Assembly (NCBI GenBank): GCA_963920635.1
Contig: OY987298.1
Location: 148,402,257-148,466,256 of the forward strand
Direction of reading: 5' to 3'
Length of the DNA: 64,000 nucleotides
Source: Pseudeuparius sepicola
Taxonomy: Eukaryota > Arthropoda > Insecta > Coleoptera > Anthribidae
The translations under genes and the position numbers were made by a program. The notes under the pieces are model-generated. The model worked only from the letters and a program-made list of their open reading frames with translations. It was not told the DNA's origin and made no database searches. This document shows, one piece after another, positions 42,890 through 53,666 of this stretch; within the stretch, counting starts at the first letter, position 1, and every line of letters begins with the position of its first letter.

Positions 42890-44318
42890 AAACAATGATA
42901 GACTAGGAAATTAAAAACACATTTTTTAACTCACTATAATTGTCAATCGCTTTTGTATATGTGGAGGAAGCTTGTTAAATATCTTCACCCCTGCAACCCC
43001 ATAGTATAATTCCATTTTCTCTCCAATAGGAGCCGGCATAATAGTAAGAGAAAAGTGCATCCCTTTTACATAACTGTGATAGACTGAATATTGCATATGT
43101 AATAGTTGCTAATTTTCGACATAATTCATCAACATGGCTGGAACATTTTAGATTGCTTCTTAATGTGACTCCTAAAAATTTTGTTTCATTCACTTGTTCT
43201 AATGACTTATCCAAGGCTCTAATCAGTAAAGGTATACGTCAGAGTTGCGTCTAGGGGAAAATTCCATAAACATTGTTTTGCTGATATTTAGATGTAATTT
43301 ATTATTAATAAACCATGTCACAAACTTGTCAACCATGCTCTGCGCACGAGCTCTAGCTTCATTGATATTATTTCCTGTGACAAACTTAATAATGTTATGA
43401 TGGTCAATAGTCACTGGTAGATCATTGATAAATAATAAGAACAGCAGAGACCCAACGCAGACCCCTGAGGAACCCCCAGTTTGTTCATTAATGTATTAGA
43501 TTGGATCTTATTGATTTCAACAACTTGTGATCTACTATTTAGGTAGGAAGTCAACTATTCATGTATTTTGCCTCTAAAGCCATAGCAATACAGCTTCACC
43601 AGTAACAATTTACTATCCACCAAGTCAAAGGCCTTATAGGTACTAAGATCGGTTAGGATCCCTATACAACCTTGTTTATTATCTACAGCGTTATAAATTA
43701 AATTTAAAAATGTAGAAATGGTAGATTCAGTAGATCTACCTATACTGAACCCATGTTGAGTGCTATGCAGGATATTATTTTTAGTTGCAAACAATAAAAT
43801 TCTGTTATATATAACTTTCTCTAGGATCTTTGATATAGTGGACTGCACCGATATGAGTCTATAGTTTTCAGCGAGCATCCTGTCTCCCCTCTTAAAAACA
43901 AGAACAACTTTAGATATTTTTAAAACATCCGGGAATTGTCCCCGTTCCAAGGAGAGATTAATACCTAAGGTAAATTAGAGGACCAGCGATAAATCGCCAA
44001 GCCCTCAATAGCAACTCCGGACTAATATTATGTAAGCCTGAGCCCTTAGAATTTTTGAAACCTCTAATCACATTAAAAATCTCAGTCATAGAACATTCCC
44101 CAATATAAGCAGAGGACATAACATGACGTTTTAGATGAGCTAATATTTGTTTGGACCATACCAGAATTCAGTTGAACCGGTAGATCATCATAGTGCTGGT
44201 TGAAATGTGTTGCAATAGTCTGCATGTCATATTCAATGTTATCACCAATTTTTATTTTATTTATAACTATTATTACTATTTGTATTTTTTTAACGTAGAT
44301 TCCTGGGTTTTCGACCAA
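42890..44318 (-). pseudogene. Decayed non-LTR retrotransposon polymerase
   Basis: The minus strand shows ordered, frame-broken RT blocks: PDVLKISKVVLVFKRGD and LAENYRLISVQSTISKILEK, QHGFSIGRSTESTIS, LSTYKAFDLVDSKLLLVKLYCYGFRG (about 43950-43555). IIKFVTGNNINEARARAQ and FINNKLHLNISKTMFMEF follow (about 43400-43230), then TKFLGVTLRSNLKCSSHVDEL and LWGCRG (about 43210-42980). The catalytic box lies in a broken region near 43440. Several stops and shifts separate the blocks. Its 3' end continues to about 42890. It is a jockey/CR1-like member distinct from the one at 2338. Confidence 0.82.
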
Positions 44319-44340
44319 AATAAATAAATAAATAAATAAA
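44318..44340. repeat. (AAAT)n microsatellite
   Basis: A short AAATAAATAAATAAAT run lies at the junction between the non-LTR remnant and the Penelope-type 3' region. Confidence 0.8.
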
Positions 44341-44349
44341 AAACAACAA

Positions 44350-44400
44350 AATTCTTTATTTACATACGTTTCGGCAACTCAAATGCCATCTTGAGAAAAC
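44350..44400 (-). ncRNA. Hammerhead-like core with one mutated position
   Basis: On the minus strand: CTCAAGA (44389-44395, consensus CTGANGA, so one G-to-C change), stem GGCA/TGCC (44384-44387 with 44373-44376), GAAAC (44368-44372), a 4-base loop, then GTA (44361-44363). The geometry matches the two better cores at 24710 and 61533. It lies about 600 bases downstream of the Penelope polymerase remnant, where a 3' terminal repeat is expected. The core change probably abolishes cleavage. Confidence 0.55.
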
Positions 44401-44984
44401 AGTTTAAAAACAAATTTTAAAATCTTTTTCAAAAAACGTCACATAGCCTAAAAATAATAAAACATAGTCAAGACACAGGCAAAATATGTTGTTACATTGG
44501 TTTTTCTTATATAAAATATATTTTTTTAAATTTAATTTTCAAAATCAAAACACTATGAATACTTACAAGAGATCGGGCTGGATATACATTATAAGTTTTG
44601 TAATACAAAGTATTTTTTGATTTTTAGATTTTTCAAAAACGCAATATTTTTAAAATTATACGCATGGTGGACAGAAGAGGAATGAGAAATAAAGGTTTAT
44701 CAATACAAGCGAGCGAAATGTTTCTTTTTTTTTTTATAAAAAAAGGTAGGTAAGAAACGCAAAATGGATCGGGGCCGCACACATCGATAATAATAATAAT
44801 AATAAAGTTTTTCGCAAGAATAAGATTATACACAAACAAATATTAATAAACATATGATATTGTTGAGAAAATTAGAGATAAAAAAGGTTCACTTTAATTT
44901 TTGTATCGAGTAAAAAGTTTTGTTTATATTATAATATTATAAATTTTTCACAAATTATTTGTGTCAGTTCTAAAATTAATACTA

Positions 44985-45955
44985 CTAGGTTGTTTTTTTT
45001 ATATTAATCATTTCAAGCACGTTTCTCTTTATATAATCATTTTCTGAGGCCATAATTTCGGTGTTAGTAAAATCAAAAGAGTGTGAAAGATCCAGGGCAT
45101 GTTTACATAGTGCAGTAGCTTCATTGTTATTAGTTGTAATGTCATATTTGTGGTTGTATAAACGTTTATGCAGATATTGTTTTGTTTGGCCGACATAGAC
45201 AGCAGAACAATCGTTACAGTTAACTTTATAAATAATGTTGGATCTGTACTTATTTTCTATTTCCGGTTTTAATTTTGTAATCAACTTATTACTAGTGTTA
45301 AAAGGTTTGAGTGCTACAGAAATCCCATAATTTGACAAAATCCTTTTACATAAGGAATAGAAATAAATTTATTTTGGTTATTATTATTTTTAGTTTTATT
45401 TGAACTATTGTTATATATTTGGTGTATTCTTTTTTTAATGATAGGATTGAAAAATGTTGGTGGGTAATCATTTTTTATTATAACATTTTTTATTTTTTTT
45501 AAATTTCGAGGCCTATTTTTACCATGTGATAACAAAATCGCACGGTCGGTAAGACTAGTAATAACATTTTTTTTTAAGTTGTAAGGCACGTTGGAGTGAA
45601 AATTAGTGTACCTTTGTGACCAAATATTTTTGGTGTACCAGTTGGTAGTAATTATACCATTATTATTATAACTTAACGAAAGGTCTAAAAAATTAATACA
45701 GTTATTTTTGTCATATTCTCTCGTGAATTGTAAGCGAGAATGGAAACTATTAAAAGCATTAAAAACATTGTCGATTTCATTTTTGTGAATGCAAAGGAGG
45801 CAATCGTCTACGTAACGTTTATAGAAATGGGGTTTTATGTTTAAGTTATTAATAACGTTTGTTTCGAGTTCTTCCATAACGAGGTTTGCGAGGTTTGTAT
45901 TTTTATTTATTATGCTCCATACAGGCCTTTGATTTATAATCAGCAATTTCAACTT
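44985..45955 (-). pseudogene. Penelope-like element: RT C-terminus and GIY-YIG endonuclease
   Basis: The minus strand reads the end of a Penelope reverse transcriptase: FYKRYVDDCLLCI (catalytic YVDD), CINFLDLSLSY and TDRAILLSHGKNRPRN, then PPTFFNPIIKKRI. A frameshift at about 45314-45338 (the GFCQIMGF / SNYGISVAL overlap) leads into VNCNDCSAVYVGQTKQYLHKRLYNH, a GIY-YIG nuclease of the type fused to these RTs. The N-terminal half of the RT is missing (5' truncation near 45955). In the family the nuclease nicks target DNA for priming. Confidence 0.88.
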
Positions 45956-45959
45956 TTCT

Positions 45960-46300
45960 ATCTTAGTACATATGTTTTGACTTAATTATTACTGATTTAT
46001 ATATTTTTTTATATTTATTATAATATTGCAAGTGTTTGTTACTTTCTTTACTTTTAATGAATAGCGACTTTACTAAGAGGAAAAGCTATGTCCACATAAT
46101 TAGATAAAGTGCCAATGAAATTTTCAAACGCAGTGTTTATATCATTTGTCAGGTAGACATCATCCCATGACAAATTTGACAAATGATCAAAAAATATATA
46201 GTTTATCTCAGAAAAATGTCTTTTTAAGTAAAACGCGGAGGCACGTGCCATGGTAGCGGCGATGCCTCGTAGTTGACAAAAATTGCAACATTAGTATTTT
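45960..46300. other. Non-genic interval
   Basis: No supported gene. The part at 46235-46290 (GGTAGCGGCGATGCCTCGTAGTTGACAAAAATTGC) recurs near 55155-55200, part of the shared 3' flank of exons N and R. Confidence 0.5.
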
Positions 46301-46360
46301 CAAGGGAACATTCCCTTTTCATTCGTAAACATTCTCACGAATGGGAATATTCCTTCCTTC
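46300..46360. promoter_or_regulatory. GAA-nn-TTC cluster at the 3' flank of exon N
   Basis: Perfect units GAACATTC (46306-46313) and GAATATTC (46345-46352) with a decayed middle unit (AAACATTC). It lies within 70 bases after the stop codon of exon N. Confidence 0.32.
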
Positions 46361-46366
46361 TCATAT

Positions 46367-48293
46367 CTACTTGGAAGCATGTGACTTATCAAAGTGACGT
46401 TGCACACTACTTTTCCATCTTGAAGTAAATGGACACTTTGTACAGTTATACTTGGGAGCATGCGACTTATCAGCATGGACTGTATCAAGGTGTCTCTTTA
46501 AATGCTCTTTCTTGCTTGAAGTATAGGAACACTTTGCACAATTATACTTGAGAGCATGGGCCCCATAAATGTGCATCTTTAAATTCCTTTTCTGGCTTGA
46601 AGTATAGGAACACTCTGTACAGTTATACTTGGGAGCATGAGACTTATCAGCATGGATAGCATCAAAGTGAATCTTTAAATTCCCTTTCTGTGTTGAGGTA
46701 TAGAAACACTCTGTACAGTTATACTTGGAAGCATGAGACTTATCAGCATGCATTGCTTGAAAGTGACGTTGCAGACTCCTTTTCCAACTTGAAGTAAACG
46801 GACACTTTGTACAGTTATATTTGGGAGCATGCGACTTATCAGCATGGACTGCATCAAGGTGTCTCTTTAAACTCTCTTTCCTGCTTGAGGTATAGGAACA
46901 CTTTGCACAGTTATACTTGAGAGCATGGGCTCCATAAATGTGCATCTTTAAATTCCCTTTCTGGTTTGAGGTATAGGAACACTCTGTACAGTTATACTTG
47001 AGAGCATGAGACTTATCAGCATGGATAGCATCAAAGTGAATCTTTAAATTCCCTTTCTGTGTTGAGGTACAGTTATACTTGGGAGCATGCGACTTATCAG
47101 CATGGACTGCATCAAGGTGACTCTTGTTATACTTGGACACATGAGATTTATCAGCACGCATTGCTTGAAAGTGGCGTTGCAGACTCCTTTTCCATCTTGA
47201 AGTAAACGGACATTTTGTACAGTTATACTTGGGAGCATGCGACTTATCAGCATGGACTGCATTAAGGTGAGTCTTTAACCTATCTTTCCTGCTTGAGGTA
47301 TAGGGACACTTTGCACAGTTATACTTTGGAGCATGCGACTTATCAGTATGGTAAGCTCCAAAGTGGCTTTTTGCACTCATTTCCCATCTTGAAGTAAATG
47401 GACACTTTGTACAGTTATGCTTGGCAGCATGTGTTAGACTCGCTTTTGAACCACTTTGCTCAGGGTCATGACTACTTGGATTATGGATCTTCAGCTTGTC
47501 CTTTCCTAATGTACTAAAGGAGCACTTTGCGCACTTATACTTCTCAGTAGAAGACTTATCAGCATTGTTCGCATTAGTATGATGTTTTAGACTTGGCTTT
47601 GAACTAGTACTCATTGTACAACTTTCTTCGGAATCGTGGCTTTCTCTATCAATTTGCTTCTCTTTTCTTAACTGGCCAAATGAGCAATCCTGCCCTGTGA
47701 AGTTATCACCTAACTTATCATGATCAGCATGACCACCTTGCACAACCATGTCTGTTTTGCCATCGACGTCGATTGACTCACAATGATTTTGTAAACTGAG
47801 TTTCGAGATAGTGTTAAACGAGCACATCGAACAGCAATACTTGTCCTGTTTCTGAAATGAGCATTTGCTACCATGTCCTGTTTTCTCATAATGATTTGAA
47901 ATGTTCTGCTCCGAGGCAGAATTAAATGAACACATTATCCAGTTAAATATGCGAATTGGCTTCTTTTCTAATGACATATCATCATGGCAATTAAGCTTGG
48001 GTTTCTCTAATGGTCTATTGGCATTGTCTTTATCATCTGGGACTTTCTGTGGTTCGGACTGCTGCCGGTGGTATGCCAAATTGTGCTCATTGTTAGCCGA
48101 GTGTTCGGAATGTTTGCACTCGATTTCAAACTCTTCGTGGCATTTCCAGTCAGCCCCGTGTTGTGAATCATCACTTGCGTTGTCGCTACAAGGCACATGC
48201 TTGAAATCACCTTCTGTATCAGGCCAATGGTTGACTATAAGCCAGCTGCCGTCTTCCTGCCGTTGAGGTGAGCCACACAAGTCGCGATCTGAG
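46367..48293 (-). CDS. Large C2H2 zinc-finger exon N (about 12 intact fingers)
   Basis: The exon starts at 48293 after TTGGCTTTTCTTTTCCAG (minus strand, phase 2) and stops at 46367. The leader is SDRDLCGSPQRQEDGSW, then CSDNASDDSQHGADWKC and 'SEHSANNEHNLAYH'. The first fingers are damaged: FNWIMCSF lacks a cysteine and NHCESID lacks the last histidine. The KYNCTKC-type array follows. A four-finger block ending in the unusual short linker 'GAHALKYNC' occurs twice, so a block of about 340 bases was duplicated internally. Two fingers inside the first block are collapsed (SKYNKSHLDAVH and YNCTSTQKGN). All damage is in frame, so the exon stays open over 640 codons. Confidence 0.85.
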
Positions 48294-49194
48294 CTGGAAA
48301 AGAAAAGCCAATTAGACATCACAAATATTAAGAGGATATAATATATTTTTCTTAAAAACTATCAAGTGCAGGAAGAAAATCAGAAAACGAGGGGAATAAA
48401 ACAAATGTTGATTTATTTACATTTTTAATATGAACAAATAATTTTTAAAGCCTACTTTAAAAATGTAATCTTAGAATCCTTTAATTACAACTACAACGAT
48501 AACTTTGGCAGAGCTTATCAAAGTCAGTTTTACCAGGAATAAAACACATGTTTAAACTATTCACAAAGGTTGTTTATTTAATAAAGTATAATTTGGTTAA
48601 TAATAAAAAAAATAGCAAATTTACAATGAAAATTTGGATAGAAATCTGAATTAAGATTAACAAGCTCAAAGATAACTCACAAAGTTAAAATACGAGTTAA
48701 AATTGCTATGAGAGGATAAATAAAGTTTAAATTAACCCAAAAAGCTCAAAATATAGCAAGTTCTGGACTTATGATCCTAAGATTGGAACGCCTTAGAAGG
48801 AGTGGTACGAAGTCTTCAACTGGGTTTCGTTTCCGATTTTTCACTATTAGTGAACGGCATTTTTACATATTTCACAGAACACAGCTGAGAGCTACATAAG
48901 AACATAACAACTGACAGTTTGTTGCATTTGTTTTGCCAGACTGGTCATGGCCAACTTAGTGTTAGGTAAAAACAGTGCTCTTAAGTGTTACAACTAATAA
49001 AAATCAGTGCGACACATCTTGGAAAAAGATTTTCACATAGATTTCAAATTTTTACAAATCTAAGGTAGCGTCCATAATAAAATCAAAAGTTTTATGTCAT
49101 ATCTCGAAAACTTAACCATTAAAAAAGCTGGATAAAAGTGCCTTAATAATGTCAAAACCCGGTCTTTGCATAACCGTCGGTTTCTAAGATATAA
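48294..49194. other. Upstream intron block and non-genic sequence
   Basis: The conserved intron block of exon N runs to about 48480. Sequence from 48484 to 49190 has no supported gene and no clear repeat structure I could confirm. Confidence 0.5.
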
Positions 49195-49308
49195 CAACAA
49201 GGGGAAAATAATAGTAATTGCTCCCCTCCCCCCACAAGCATCCATTTGCTTCTGGGGTACTCCTAGTTTGGAGTATTGTGAGGGTGAGAATTATTATTAT
49301 CATTATTA
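49195..49308 (+). mobile_element. 5'-truncated SINE copy
   Basis: Matches the 3' part of the SINE at 19095-19517, from AAAATAATAGTAATTGC through GGAGTATTGTGAGGGTGAGA to a tail of (ATT/ATC)n. The tRNA-like head is missing. Confidence 0.8.
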
Positions 49309-50339
49309 TCGACTTAGCCACACGCCAAATTTGATAATGATTTCAAAGTATATTTGGAATATCAGCAATGATTATGAAAGTTACAGGCTGATTTCGTTTA
49401 CAGTTTATACATTGAACATGTGTGCAACAAATTTGAAAAATCTTTACAGGAACAGAATAAGAATCGGTTTTTAAAAAAATAATAAATATTTAATAATTTT
49501 CCTTACATTTTTGTTAAAGGTAGCAATGTTAAGATAAGAACCTATTAATGATCTGGTTAGTTATAATAGCACTAGTTGTTTAGTTTTAGGGTATTTTTGG
49601 TGGGTGGTTCTTTTTCAATAAACATTTTAAATTGATTTTTACCTACTGCATTTTTACCCACTGCTATTATGGGGAAATACATTCTGAAAAGTAACAATTA
49701 TGAAAATTGTCATTTATTATATTACCATAAAAAATGCATAATGTTAAACCTTAATTATTTAAAGGCGTACATAATTTTATATAAAGAGAACCAATTACCA
49801 TATTATCATTACTGTCACTTGGTTATTTTATAGTAAAGAATGGGAAACTTGTTTCTTTTTATAGTAAAGAATGGCGGAACATGGTTTATATTTTTGTTAA
49901 GAGCCTTCCTATAAGAATACGTTTTGATCTTTCACACATTTTATTTACTTGTCGAAACAAAAATAATGACCGAATAACAAGGACACATATCCAAAACAAA
50001 AACATTCTAAAGTGAACCAAATGACACTCGAAGTTTAATGTAAAAGGGTATGTTGCTTGGGTCACTTTAAATAAATTAAAAAACACCTGTTTTGTACATG
50101 TAAAATTGAGTCTGGATCCTTTTACAGAAATTAAATTAGGCCCTGGTCTAAAACTTGATGCCCTTTATCATTTTTGTTTAATTGGCGCTTGGTTCCTTTT
50201 CAATAAGCATCATCCAGTTAAAAATGAATATTGGAGCTATTATTTATTTTTTGTTCATAGAAGTATTATCTTGGCTTGTTTCAACTTGATCTTTATGGAT
50301 GGATTTCCAAGTTCTGGCATGGGCTATTGTGAAATGGCG
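49309..50339. other. Duplicated non-genic block
   Basis: The segments 49317-49480 and 50220-50340 align with 62880-63010 and 63235-63345, so this belongs to a segment copied near the right end of the window. Related pieces also occur near 56570 and 61335. The middle (49480-50220) is not shared. No gene is seen. Confidence 0.55.
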
Positions 50340-50590
50340 AATTAGATTCTCTTTTCACCTTGATGTCGATGCCCACTTTGTGCATTTGGGAATCGATTTA
50401 TTAGTCTTGGCTGTTTCAAACTGCTTTTGGAGGTTTTTTGCCACTTAACAAAAATTTTGTGCACTTGCACTTTAATGTGATATGTCAGCATGGACTGAGT
50501 TTTACAGTTATACTTGGAGGCATGTGACTTATCAGCATGGACTCCATCAATGGACTCTTTAAATCCGCTTTCCCCCTTGAGGTATAAGAA
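50340..50590 (-). pseudogene. Zinc-finger remnant P
   Basis: Finger and linker pieces occur on the minus strand (GVHADKSHASKYNC and a broken finger FSPLDVDAHFVHL-type region on plus), with stops between. A diverged copy is at 63350-63545, where the same MITE follows at the same place. Confidence 0.6.
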
Positions 50591-50599
50591 CACTTTGTA

Positions 50600-50782
50600 C
50601 AGGGTGTTCCCGTATATTTTGACCCACCCCTAGAGCCTATATTTTTCGAGTTAGAAAAAAATTACTTAAATGAAAGTTGTAGGGTTTTTTCTGAACCGCT
50701 AGGATCTGTTACTAGATAAAACAAATGAGAGTTGCAAATTTATGAAAAAATATAAACTTAATTTTTTTAATGGAACACCCTG
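50600..50782. mobile_element. MITE family 2, copy 1, TA target duplication
   Basis: The inverted ends CAGGGTGTTCC and GGAACACCCTG are flanked by TA on both sides (50598-50599 and 50783-50784). It sits inside zinc-finger sequence (CACTTTGTA preceding). The body includes TTTTCGAGTTAGAAAAAAAT. Copies: 63559-63741, and an inverted partial copy at 63945-64000. Confidence 0.87.
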
Positions 50783-50837
50783 TACTTGCACTTGTCAGCA
50801 TGAATTGATTTGTACAGTTATACTTGGAAGCATGTGG

Positions 50838-51431
50838 CTAATCAGGATGGACTCCATCAATGTGACTCTTTAAATCTGCTTTCCTCCTTGAGGTATAGGA
50901 ACACTTTGTACAGTTATACTTAGTAGTATGTGACATATCTGCATGGACTGAATCAAAGTGTTTCTTTACATTTCCTTTCCACTTTGAGGTAAACAAATAC
51001 TTTGTGCAGTTAAACTTGCGAGAATGCAACTTATCTGCATGGACTCTATAAATGTGCAGCTTTAAATCCCTGTTCTGTCTTGAGCTATAGGAAGACTTTG
51101 TACAGTTATATTTGGGAGCTCGTGACTTATCTGCATGGACTCCATCAATGTGACTCTTTAAGCACTCTGTACAGTTATACTTTGGAGCATGCGACTTATC
51201 AGCATGGACTGCTATAATGTGACTGTTTAAACATCCTCTTCTCATTCAGGTATAGGAACACTTTGTACAGTTAAACTTAGTAGCATGTGACGTATCTGCA
51301 TGGACTGCATCAAAGTGTTTCTTTACATTTCCTTTCCACCTTGTGGTAAACAAATACTTTGTGCAGTTAAACTTGGGAGCATAAATGTGCAACTTTAAAT
51401 TCCTGTTCTGGCTTGAGGTATAGGAACACTC
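50838..51431 (-). pseudogene. Zinc-finger exon O, downstream part, degenerate
   Basis: The minus strand carries about seven fingers with damage: C-to-Y (CTKYLF), C-to-S (CTKSSY) and a finger shortened to YNCTECLKSH. A frame break lies at about 51245 (MRRGCLNSH). The upstream end at 51432 is exactly the target-site duplication of the LTR element at 51437, beyond which exon O continues (52636 onward). Confidence 0.8.
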
Positions 51432-51436
51432 TGTAC

Positions 51437-51649
51437 TGTATTATTTTGTTGGGTTCTCATTAAAAGCCGAGCGAATAGCTACTAAAATGTGTTTATTCAA
51501 GAACCATTGCCTATGCCACCCAACGCATCTACAAGCCCAACAACAACTGACATTACAAAAGATATAGACTATTAACTAATGGTCAGCAGGTCACACCACA
51601 TAACTACATAAACTTAGGTTAGCTTGCTGCGTTCAGTAATTATCATACA
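51437..51649 (-). repeat. 3' LTR (213 bp)
   Basis: Ends are TG...CA in both readings. It is followed by the polypurine tract at 51650-51661. It shares its terminal 66 bases with 52565-52630. Confidence 0.88.
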
Positions 51650-51682
51650 TCTCCCCTTTTTGGGATAAACAAGAACAAATGA

Positions 51683-52582
51683 TTACAAATCTAATTTTAT
51701 GGGCTTTTTAACCATTCGACCCGATCTAGTTTTCGTATAACAATTATCATTAGATTCTATGTTAGTTTGTACATCACCTGGTGTATTGTTAACATTAGTT
51801 GAAGTCCTATCATTACCATTGACAAATTCACTAAGAGTGACCCTCGAACTATTGTCAGACGGTTTGTCCATATTTGACTCGTGGTACTGACACTGTGGAA
51901 TTCGTGCAAATTCATTTAAAGATTCTTTCAAGTCAAAATGGTTCCTTCTAACAATATTCCCAGACTCATCTAATACTTGGTAGGATCGAGGAGATTTGGC
52001 AAATTCAACAATTTTTCCTCGTTCCCAACTACCTTGCGTGTGATTAAATACGTTAAAATTTTGATTGAGCATCAATTCTTTTAAATCTGTCGCATTTCTG
52101 TTAAAATAATTTTTGTTAACATTTTGTCTAAACAATAGTTTTTCCTGCACATCAACTGGCATTTTTGGCTTTAACAATTCCGAATTGACAGGTAATTTTG
52201 TCTTACACATTCTTGACATTAACAACTGTGCTGGAGAATAGTTGATGTACTTTAATGGGGAATTTCGGTACTGCAACAAAGCCGCAAATATATCTTTTCC
52301 CTCCTCTAGGGATTTTTTAAGTAAACTTTTGGCAATGCCAACACCTTTTTCTGCTAATCCGTTTGCACGAGGATAATTAGGGCTTCTTGTTGTAATATTG
52401 AAATTCCATTCCTTTGAAAAAGCTTTCATAGACTCACTACCAAATGGGATATTGTCACTCACAACCAAATCTGGACAGCCAAATTTGGAAAATACTGATT
52501 TGAATTTACTTATTACTTCACTAGCAGATTTATCTCGCAAGCTTACTAATTCGAGCCAATTTGGCAGCAGGTCACACCACAT
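51683..52582 (-). pseudogene. Gypsy integrase C-terminal half
   Basis: The minus strand reads the integrase core (VSDNIPFGSESMKAFSKEW, then TTRSPNYPRANGLAEKGVGIAKSLLKKS) with the 'YRNSPLKYINYSPAQLLMSRM' segment that follows the DDE core in K02A2.6-like Gypsy elements. A C-terminal domain with 'RSYQVLDESGNIVRRNHFDLKES' comes next. The first catalytic Asp and the zinc-binding HHCC domain are missing. The first residues (MWCDLLP) come from LTR sequence fused by the deletion, so the start is artificial. No other pol domain remains. Confidence 0.88.
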
Positions 52583-52630
52583 AACTACATAAACTTAGGT
52601 TAGCTTGCTGCGTTCAGTAATTATCATACA
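52565..52630 (-). repeat. 5' LTR relic (66 bp)
   Basis: Identical or nearly so to 51584-51649. It marks the 5' edge of the element. The internal deletion joins this stub to integrase at CAGCAGGTC, beside a short CAGCAG repeat. Confidence 0.88.
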
Positions 52631-52702
52631 TGTACAGTTGTACTTGGTAGCATGTGACTTATCAGCATGGAATATACCAAAGTGATTCTTTAAACTCCCT
52701 TT

Positions 52703-53666
52703 TCAGCACCATGTACAGTTATACTTGGGAGCATGCGACTTATCATCGTGCACTGTTTCAAAGTGACGTTTTACACTCATTTTCCATCTTGAGCTAAACG
52801 GACACATTGTACAGTTATGCTTGGGAGCATGTGACTTATCAGCATGGACTGCATCAAAGTGATTCTTTAAATTCCCTTTCTCCCTTGAGGTATATGAACA
52901 CTCTGTACAGTTATACATGGACTTATCTGCATGGAAAGCATCAAAATGGTTTTTTAAACTCCTTTTCCAGCTTGAGGTAAATGAGCACTTTGTACAGTTA
53001 TACTTGGGAGCATGTGACTTATCAGCATGGACTGCATCACAATGTATCTTTAAATGCCATTTCTGATTTGAGGTATAAGGACACTTTGTACAGTTATACT
53101 TGGGAGCATGTGACTTATCAGCATGGATTGCTTGAGAGTGTTTCTTTAAATTCTCTTTCCAGTTTGAGGTAAACGGACACTTTGTACAGTTGTACAGCTT
53201 GGTAGCATCCGACTTATCTGCATGGACCCTATCAATGTGCATCTTTAAATTCCGTTTCCTCCTTGAGGTATAGGAACACTCTGTACAGTTATACTTGGGA
53301 GCATGTGACTTATCAGCATGGATTGCTTGAAAGTGTTTCTTTAAATTCTCTTTCCAGTTTGAGGTAAAAGGACACTTTGTACAGTTATACTTAGGAGCAT
53401 GTGACTTATCAGCATGGACTAATTTAAAGTGACGTTTTACACTTGTTTTCCATCTTGAAGTAAATAGACACTTTGTACAGTTGTACAGCTTGGGAACATG
53501 CGACTTATCTGCATGGACTGCTTCAACGTGATCTTTCAAATCATCACTTGCATTGTCACTACAGGGCACATGCCGGAAATCACCATCTGTATCAGGCCAA
53601 TGGTTAAGTATATGCCAGCTGTTGTCTTCCTTCTGTTGAACTGAGTGATACATGTCACAATCTGAG
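52703..53666 (-). CDS. C2H2 zinc-finger exon O, upstream part (8 fingers), disrupted 3'
   Basis: The exon starts at 53666 after TTTTCTTTTCCAG (phase 2). The leader is SDCDMYHSVQQKEDNSW and HVPCSDNASDD, then an in-frame deletion joins the leader to the middle of a finger (LKDHVEAVH). Eight intact fingers follow (YNCTKCLFTSRWKTSVKRH to HNCTMCPFSSRWKMSVKRH). The frame then breaks at CTWC with a stop at 52703, just before the Gypsy insertion. Remaining fingers lie at 52636-52700 and, across the LTR element, at 50838-51431. The exon may still give a truncated product. Confidence 0.82.

Larger units (their letters stand above)
36630..43000. repeat. Tandem segmental duplication, about 3.3 kb per unit
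   Basis: About 36630-39670 and 39935-43000 are direct copies, with homologous points offset by 3305-3308 bases (exon L stop 37203 and exon M stop 40511; 38572 and 41877; 39287 and 42592). Each unit holds an RT remnant, a zinc-finger exon, its intron and a roughly 900-base spacer. The spacers at 38462-39350 and 41770-42655 are nearly identical, so the event is recent. Small indels and the exon interiors differ more than the spacers do. Confidence 0.93.
51437..52630 (-). mobile_element. Internally deleted Ty3/Gypsy LTR retrotransposon in a zinc-finger exon
   Basis: A 213-bp LTR (51437-51649) starts TGTATTATTT and ends ATCATACA on plus. Next to it is the complement of a polypurine tract (TCTCCCCTTTTT, 51650-51661), expected beside a 3' LTR on the minus strand. 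At the other end the last 66 bases of the same LTR sequence (52565-52630) are fused directly to integrase coding sequence, so most of the 5' LTR, gag, protease and RT are deleted. A perfect 5-bp target duplication TGTAC flanks the element (51432-51436 and 52631-52635). The target was finger-coding sequence, whose CACTCTGTACAGTTGTAC motif is restored by removing the element. Confidence 0.93.

Noticed and set aside
51683..52582. A domesticated integrase gene
   Set aside because: The first catalytic residue and the zinc-binding domain are missing, the start codon comes from LTR sequence, and the element is flanked by a clean target duplication, so it is a deleted retrotransposon.
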